From: DATEDA01 sp963789885
Lineage (GTDB): Bacteria > Pseudomonadota > Gammaproteobacteria > Burkholderiales > SG8-39
DNA length: 64,000 nucleotides
Assembly: GCA_963789885.1 (NCBI GenBank)
Contig: CAWBNB010000016.1
Span: 41,279 to 105,278, forward strand
Reading direction: 5' to 3'
A program made the position numbers and the translations under genes. The notes beneath the pieces were generated by a model. It had not been told where the DNA came from, ran no database searches, and worked only from the letters and a program-made list of their open reading frames with translations. Positions 60,058 through 64,000 of this stretch are shown here, in pieces (position 1 is the stretch's first letter; every line of letters starts with the position of its first letter).

Positions 60058-60743
60058 CAACGCTTCCTCCGCAACGCGGTCCTGGGACCTGCTTCGACGC
60101 GGCGCAGGAGCTTCGCCATGGCCTCGAGCGCCGCACGCTGGTGGCCATCCTTCTCCGTGATGCCGAGCGTCGTGCCGGCCTCCATCCCGGTCCAGAACCA
60201 GACGATCCAGGCCGAGATGGCCTGCGCCGAGACCGGCAACTCGAGCTTCGAGCGGTCGATGAACTCGACCACCGCGGCGTGGACCAGGCGGTGCCATTGC
60301 GACAGGCGCGGGACGAACTCGTGGCGCAATTGCTCGTCGTGGAAGCTCGCGCCCATCAGCTCCATCAGCAGGCGCACGAATCCCGACTTGAGGTCTTCCT
60401 CGTAGAAGTCGCAGGCCAGCTGCCATTGCTGGCTCGCCCTACGGGTGCCTTGGTACATGCGTTCCTGCCGCTCGAGCAATTCCTTGTTCGCCTCGTCGAG
60501 CACGGCGAGGACGAGCTGCTGCTTGCCGCGAAAGTGGTAGCTGATGAGGGCGTGATTGACGCCGGCCTCGCGGGCGATGTCGCGCACGTTGAGGTTGGCG
60601 TAGCCGACCTTCACGAGCCGATCGCGCGCCGCCCGAAGGATGGCGACGCGTGTCGCGCTGCCGTCGATGCGGCCGGAGGTCGATTCCGGACGCTCGCGTG
60701 CCGTCGTGCCGGTCGGCGCAGATTGAACGATTGGTTTATCCAT
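60057..60743 (-). CDS. TetR-family regulator
   Basis: 228 aa from ATG 60743. HTH: GSATRVAILRAARDRLVKVGY, NVRDIAREAGVNHALISYHFRGKQQL. The C-terminal ligand domain is typical in length. It heads the operon with the hydrolase-glycosyltransferase and probably regulates it. A longer start (60761 or beyond) is possible. Confidence 0.88.
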   Translation of the reverse strand: MDKPIVQSAPTGTTARERPESTSGRIDGSATRVAILRAARDRLVKVGYANLNVRDIAREAGVNHALISYHFRGKQQLVLAVLDEANKELLERQERMYQGTRRASQQWQLACDFYEEDLKSGFVRLLMELMGASFHDEQLRHEFVPRLSQWHRLVHAAVVEFIDRSKLELPVSAQAISAWIVWFWTGMEAGTTLGITEKDGHQRAALEAMAKLLRRVEAGPRTALRRKR

Positions 60744-60752
60744 GTGTTCAAT
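60722..60752. promoter_or_regulatory. Candidate TetR operator
   Basis: Inverted repeat ATTGAAC (60722-60728) / GTTCAAT (60746-60752), 17-bp spacer, over the start of the tetR gene. It would suit autoregulation. Confidence 0.4.
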
Positions 60753-60861
60753 GTACACCATCGATTCGCACCGCGTCAAGCGCATGTCGGTCGCGCCTGG
60801 AGTTTCGAGCGCGGCATCCGATCGACATTCGATTGGTCTTCGATGCCCAATGGCCACGGCA

Positions 60862-61166
60862 TCGATTGAGCTGGCGCTCTGGAAACCACCTCGCCACGCA
60901 CATGCGGCGGGCTACGTCTGCACTACCTTGAGAGCGGTCATCGGCGTCACGATCTCTCTGGCGCCTGGATGACCGGAATGTGGCCGAGACCGTGAGTTCA
61001 CGCTGTGGCCGCGAAATGACCGGACCCGACCTTAAGCGGTCATCCGGCTTCACGAAATTCGGCCGTTCAACGTTCGCGTTGAGCCGCCGGTTGAGCCGCC
61101 GCCGAGGCGCGAAGCGCCGAGGGTGTGCCCGCAAGCAACGCTTGCGGGCGGTCGGCTCTGGAATCT
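60862..61166. other. Gene-free region
   Basis: About 305 bp with no credible gene. It contains GCGGTCAT..GCGGTCAT direct repeats and a GAAGCGCC/GGCGCG-rich hairpin (61100-61145) that might terminate the convergent transcripts. No strong T-run. Confidence 0.4.
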
Positions 61167-61559
61167 CTAGGGCTGCCGACTGGAGAGGATGACGGCCTTT
61201 TTCTCCTCGTACTCTTGCCTCTGGATCTCACCCTTCGCGAAGCGCTCGTTCAGGATCTGCAGCGCGGAATAGGTCGGATCGCCCCATGAGCGGCCTCGGT
61301 CCATCATCCCCCACGGTCCCCCATGATGGGGACCGCTGCCTGATCTGTGGCCGAGAAAGAAAATGGCGGCACAGATGATCATCATGAACAACATGAACAG
61401 GGGGAAGATCCACCAGAATCCCCAACCCCACATGTGCCAGGGGCCAGGCCAATCCCACGGCGGCTGCTGGGGACCAGTCGGCTGCTGGGCAAGTGCCAGC
61501 AATGGGTGAAACAGAGCGAAGAAGACCACGGTCAGGAACGCTGAGCGCTTCGTTTCCAT
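61167..61559 (-). CDS. SHOCT-domain membrane protein
   Basis: 130 aa from ATG 61559. Signal-like N-terminus (SAFLTVVFFALFHPLLALA), a Pro/Trp/Gly-rich stretch, one membrane helix (IFPLFMLFMMIICAAIFFLG), a His/Gly-rich linker, and a C-terminal SHOCT motif (YSALQILNERFAKGEIQRQEYEEKKAVIL). Function unknown. Downstream of the VKOR-like gene on the same strand. Confidence 0.75.
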   Translation of the reverse strand: METKRSAFLTVVFFALFHPLLALAQQPTGPQQPPWDWPGPWHMWGWGFWWIFPLFMLFMMIICAAIFFLGHRSGSGPHHGGPWGMMDRGRSWGDPTYSALQILNERFAKGEIQRQEYEEKKAVILSSRQP

Positions 61560-61793
61560 CTCGATATCCTTTCTCGGCATTCGATCGTTACTCTTTGCGT
61601 CGAGGAGCGGCGCAAAAGTTTGCTCCGTGGATCTGACATCAATACGCCGAACGTGTTTTATCAAGAGTGTCAGTCGAGATCGGAGTGCTTGTCGTCGAAT
61701 TCCTCTTGGGTGCGCCGGATGCCGGCCGCGACGAGGCGCTACGACGGTATGCGCGAGCCGTAAGGAACGCGCATCGCGTTTACGACGATCCCG

Positions 61794-62288
61794 CTAAGTC
61801 GCGATTGCGGCCCCTTCGTGGGGCCGACGCGTCCCACCCGCGCGCGTTGCCCGAAAGTGCCGGAGCGCCGCGATGAACAGGAAGACCGTCACGAGACCGG
61901 ATATCAGGCAGTAAACGCAGAATGCCTGGATGTAGGTGCGCTGAACGTAGAAGAAGTATATCGAGGCGCACGGGCCCGCGGCGGTATAGAGAAGCGCAAC
62001 CCACCGCAAACTATGCGAAAAGGGTTCGAAGGCAAGCCAGGCCGCGAGGCCGAACATGCCCAAATAGTAAGCAAGCCCAAGATAACCGATCGGCACCCCA
62101 AGAATCCGGGCGTAGGGGCTGTAGGCAACTGTATTGCATCCGTCGATCGGCGGCGGACACCATAGCTGCTGACCGTTATAGATGACATAGGAATCATAAA
62201 ACGCGACCCCTATTCCGATGAGCGCCAACGCAAGCATCACGTAGATCGTCTTTCCGGCGTAGTCCGCCCTTCGCCGATAATCGCTCAT
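61794..62288 (-). CDS. Vitamin K epoxide reductase (VKOR) family protein
   Basis: 164 aa with four to five helices. The pattern WCPPPIDGCNTVAYSPYARILGVPIGYLGL and redox motif CVYC in IQAFCVYCLISG match the VKOR fold, which reoxidises periplasmic thiol enzymes through quinones. The ATG at 62288 has GAGGAGGG upstream. A perfect FNR box lies 63 bp before the start, so expression is probably tied to oxygen level. Confidence 0.88.
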   Translation of the reverse strand: MSDYRRRADYAGKTIYVMLALALIGIGVAFYDSYVIYNGQQLWCPPPIDGCNTVAYSPYARILGVPIGYLGLAYYLGMFGLAAWLAFEPFSHSLRWVALLYTAAGPCASIYFFYVQRTYIQAFCVYCLISGLVTVFLFIAALRHFRATRAGGTRRPHEGAAIAT

Positions 62289-62350
62289 GGCACCCTCCTC
62301 GTCGATCTGGGCTTCAATAGAGTCAACATGCACGCAATGACAGGGCAGTA

Positions 62351-62364
62351 TTGATCCGAATCAA
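62351..62364 (-). promoter_or_regulatory. FNR box upstream of the VKOR gene
   Basis: Perfect palindrome TTGAT-CCGA-ATCAA (plus-strand reading), centre about 69 bp before the VKOR start. No convincing -10 at the class II distance, so activator or repressor role is open. Confidence 0.7.
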
Positions 62365-62994
62365 CCGGATGGCCGCGCGGTTATGTCGTGACGCGTCATC
62401 GCGAATGCTCACGAGAACTGTGCCGGGAAGTAGTCGTGGCGATCGCCATGGGTAGGCTCCTGTCTAGAGTGGTGGTCCCGGCGGCACTATAGGCACTCGG
62501 CGCTCACCGATGGCTGACCGATACGGGAATCGGCATACGGGCGACCAGTGCCCGACACGACGTCGTGGCGTCACCGCGGGAAGACCCGCGAATGCTGGAT
62601 TTCCGCGGGTAGGCCGAACGGCCTAAGACGGTGTGCACGAGCTTCGAACGCAGCCGGTCGCGTAACCCCATCAACCAAGGCTGATCCTCGTCGGCACCGA
62701 GAAAGTGCCCGGGTACACGACCAGGAGACGCAACGGGCGAAAGGTCCGCGTCGGGCGGCAAGCGGCGCGCCGCAACGAGCGCTGCGGCTGTGGTGGTGTG
62801 GCGCATCAACCCCCGCTCAACGGCGACGCACAGGAACTGGGCGTGCGTTAGCCGGAACGTTGGCCGCCCGAGCGGCCGCCATCGCCGTATTTGACTGTCC
62901 GCTGTCGGTGCAGGCGAATGTCGCAAACGGGTCGGTTTGCGTCGTTCATCGGAGGTGCATTTTCGTTGAAGAATGCATCCGAGCCTCGATCGGC
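62365..62994. other. 630-bp gene-free region
   Basis: Long open frames exist on both strands but give Arg-rich, unrecognisable products without ribosome-binding sites. Near 62957 TGCATTTTCGTTGAAGAATGCA is a small hairpin just past the def stop and may be its terminator. Confidence 0.45.
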
Positions 62995-63606
62995 TCAACC
63001 GAACCAGCGAGTACGTCCCGGCCAGCGCTCGACGAGGTCGATGAACAGCGGGTCGATGCCCTTGGGGTCAGCGACGACCTCGCGGGCGAGGGGCCCAGGC
63101 TCGTCGTTGTAGGCGAGGAGCGAAAGATCGGTCATGCGCATCGGGTAGACGATGCCGTCGAGGTGGTCGCACTCGTGCTGGAGGAGCGCCGCCCAGGAGC
63201 TGTGCGCGTCGTGGCTGTGGGTCTTGCCGTCGAGGTCCTGGTAGGTGATGCTGACGTGCATGAAGCGGGGCACCTTGCCGTGCAGGCCGGGAATCGAGAG
63301 GCAGCGCTCCCACACCGGCGTTATCGCCTCAGTTTTCGGCGCGATGACGGGATTGATCATCACCGTCCACGGCCTGGGCTGAAGCCCGGAGCCTTCCGGG
63401 ATGCGCGAGGCGATGATGCGGTAGACCACGACGCGCTTGCTCACGAATACCTGCGGGGCGGCGAGGCCGCTGGCGCCGATGTCCTCGAGTGTCTCCTGCA
63501 TGTCGGCAGCGAGCCGACGGATCTCAGGCACCGTGGGGTCAGGAACCTGTGCTGCCTTCTTCAGGAGCACCGGGTTGCCCATCTTGGCTATGCGCAGCAC
63601 GGCCAT
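62995..63606 (-). CDS. def: Peptide deformylase
   Basis: 203 aa. Motif 1 GASGLAAPQVF (GxGLAAPQ with Ser for the second Gly), motif 2 ERCLSIPG with the metal-binding Cys, motif 3 QHECDHLDG. Removes formyl groups from new proteins. Somewhat longer than E. coli Def (169 aa) and with variant motif 1, so it could be a second, specialised copy. Confidence 0.92.
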   Translation of the reverse strand: MAVLRIAKMGNPVLLKKAAQVPDPTVPEIRRLAADMQETLEDIGASGLAAPQVFVSKRVVVYRIIASRIPEGSGLQPRPWTVMINPVIAPKTEAITPVWERCLSIPGLHGKVPRFMHVSITYQDLDGKTHSHDAHSSWAALLQHECDHLDGIVYPMRMTDLSLLAYNDEPGPLAREVVADPKGIDPLFIDLVERWPGRTRWFG

Positions 63607-64000
63607 GGTTAGGTTCCCCCTTTGTTGGTGAGCTGCAATCGGCGGCACACCAGCGGGGGCAGACGAACTCCTGTCGCGGTGACGGCAGGGAAAGGCATTC
63701 GCTGCAGCCATTGACCACCACCCCGGATGTATCGCCCAGCAAGTTTACGCTTCGCAATGCACGCTTCAACAGCATGCCGCGGCGAAGGCAGGTCTCGTAC
63801 TGTGGTGTGTCTGCTTACGGTCGCCATCGCGACCCACGCGCACGAAGCGCGGGGAGGGATAACTCCCCAGGTCATCGCTCGCTCCATCAGACACTGAGCC
63901 TCAATCGGGGTGTGAACCGGAGGAAGTTCGGGGTCTCGATACCGAAACGGCCCCGGAAACGACCCCAGGACACATCTGCTCAGTCTCGACCGACGGGTCC
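63607..64000. other. Gene-free right end of window
   Basis: About 390 bp upstream of def with no credible gene. It contains the second copy of the dispersed repeat at 63895-63960. Confidence 0.45.
63895..63960. repeat. Dispersed intergenic repeat, copy 2
   Basis: Same orientation as the copy at 56299-56363, with about three-quarters of positions shared by eye. Confidence 0.55.

Noticed and set aside
61667..61876. 69-codon plus-strand frame near the VKOR gene
   Set aside because: Overlaps the VKOR 3' end, no ribosome-binding site or recognisable motif.
62504..62998. 165-codon minus-strand frame upstream region of def
   Set aside because: Composition is Arg/Ser-rich, with no family match and no ribosome-binding site.

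Overview
The window is a high-GC chromosomal segment of a betaproteobacterium. The evidence is the 16S/23S sequence style, an rrn operon with tRNA-Ile and tRNA-Ala in the spacer, a DSF-type rpf system, and an FNR-controlled cbb3 oxidase cluster. No species can be named from sequence alone. Coding is dense apart from two integrated elements and a few gene-poor gaps.

1-3840: the 3' part of a CaiB/BaiF CoA-transferase gene, then a three-gene NitT/TauT-type ABC importer (binding protein, ATPase, permease). 3890-9553: a complete ribosomal operon, tRNA-fMet - 16S - tRNA-Ile - tRNA-Ala - 23S - 5S - terminator. A strong promoter precedes tRNA-fMet. A boxA and a long 16S processing stem follow it directly, so the initiator tRNA looks like the first gene of the operon. 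9724-14469: rpfG and rpfC, convergent with rpfF, together a complete diffusible-signal-factor synthesis and sensing set.

14798-26707: a microaerobic respiration cluster. It holds ccoI-ccoS, ccoN-O-Q-P-G, fixH, a small membrane protein, a universal stress protein, fnr, hemN and a DsbD-like membrane protein. Perfect FNR boxes precede ccoI and ccoN with identical spacing to a TAGGAT -10 element. A third perfect box precedes a VKOR-like gene near 62 kb. 26781-30124: a second stress protein, a CopA-type copper ATPase, a CopZ-like chaperone and a GNAT acetyltransferase.

30139-33081: a 2.9-kb mini-island in tRNA-Val(CAC), bounded by a 20-bp copy of the tRNA 3' end. It carries a tyrosine integrase and a frameshifted PEP-CTERM-like secreted protein. 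Next come gltX, tRNA-Ala(GGC) and tRNA-Glu(TTC). 34793-55892: a 21-kb genomic island bounded by 50-bp direct repeats of the tRNA-Glu 3' half, with its integrase at the far end. Cargo includes a Schlafen/AlbA_2 protein, a SRAP gene with an internal amber codon, small membrane proteins, a nuclease-like protein, a thermonuclease, a DUF4157 metallopeptidase-like protein with a peptidoglycan-binding partner, and a CHAT protease - STAND ATPase - TPR protein followed by a DUF900-type alpha/beta hydrolase. An IS21-like, an IS256-like and an IS3-like element have inserted into it.

The CHAT and hydrolase genes are broken by about 29 frameshifts. Nearly all go in the same direction, and nearly all can be repaired by removing one A. 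This is either an artefact or an unusual decay signature.

56805-64000: a ferritin-like diiron protein, an alpha/beta-hydrolase-glycosyltransferase fusion and its TetR regulator, a SHOCT-domain membrane protein, a VKOR-like protein under an FNR box, and a peptide deformylase.
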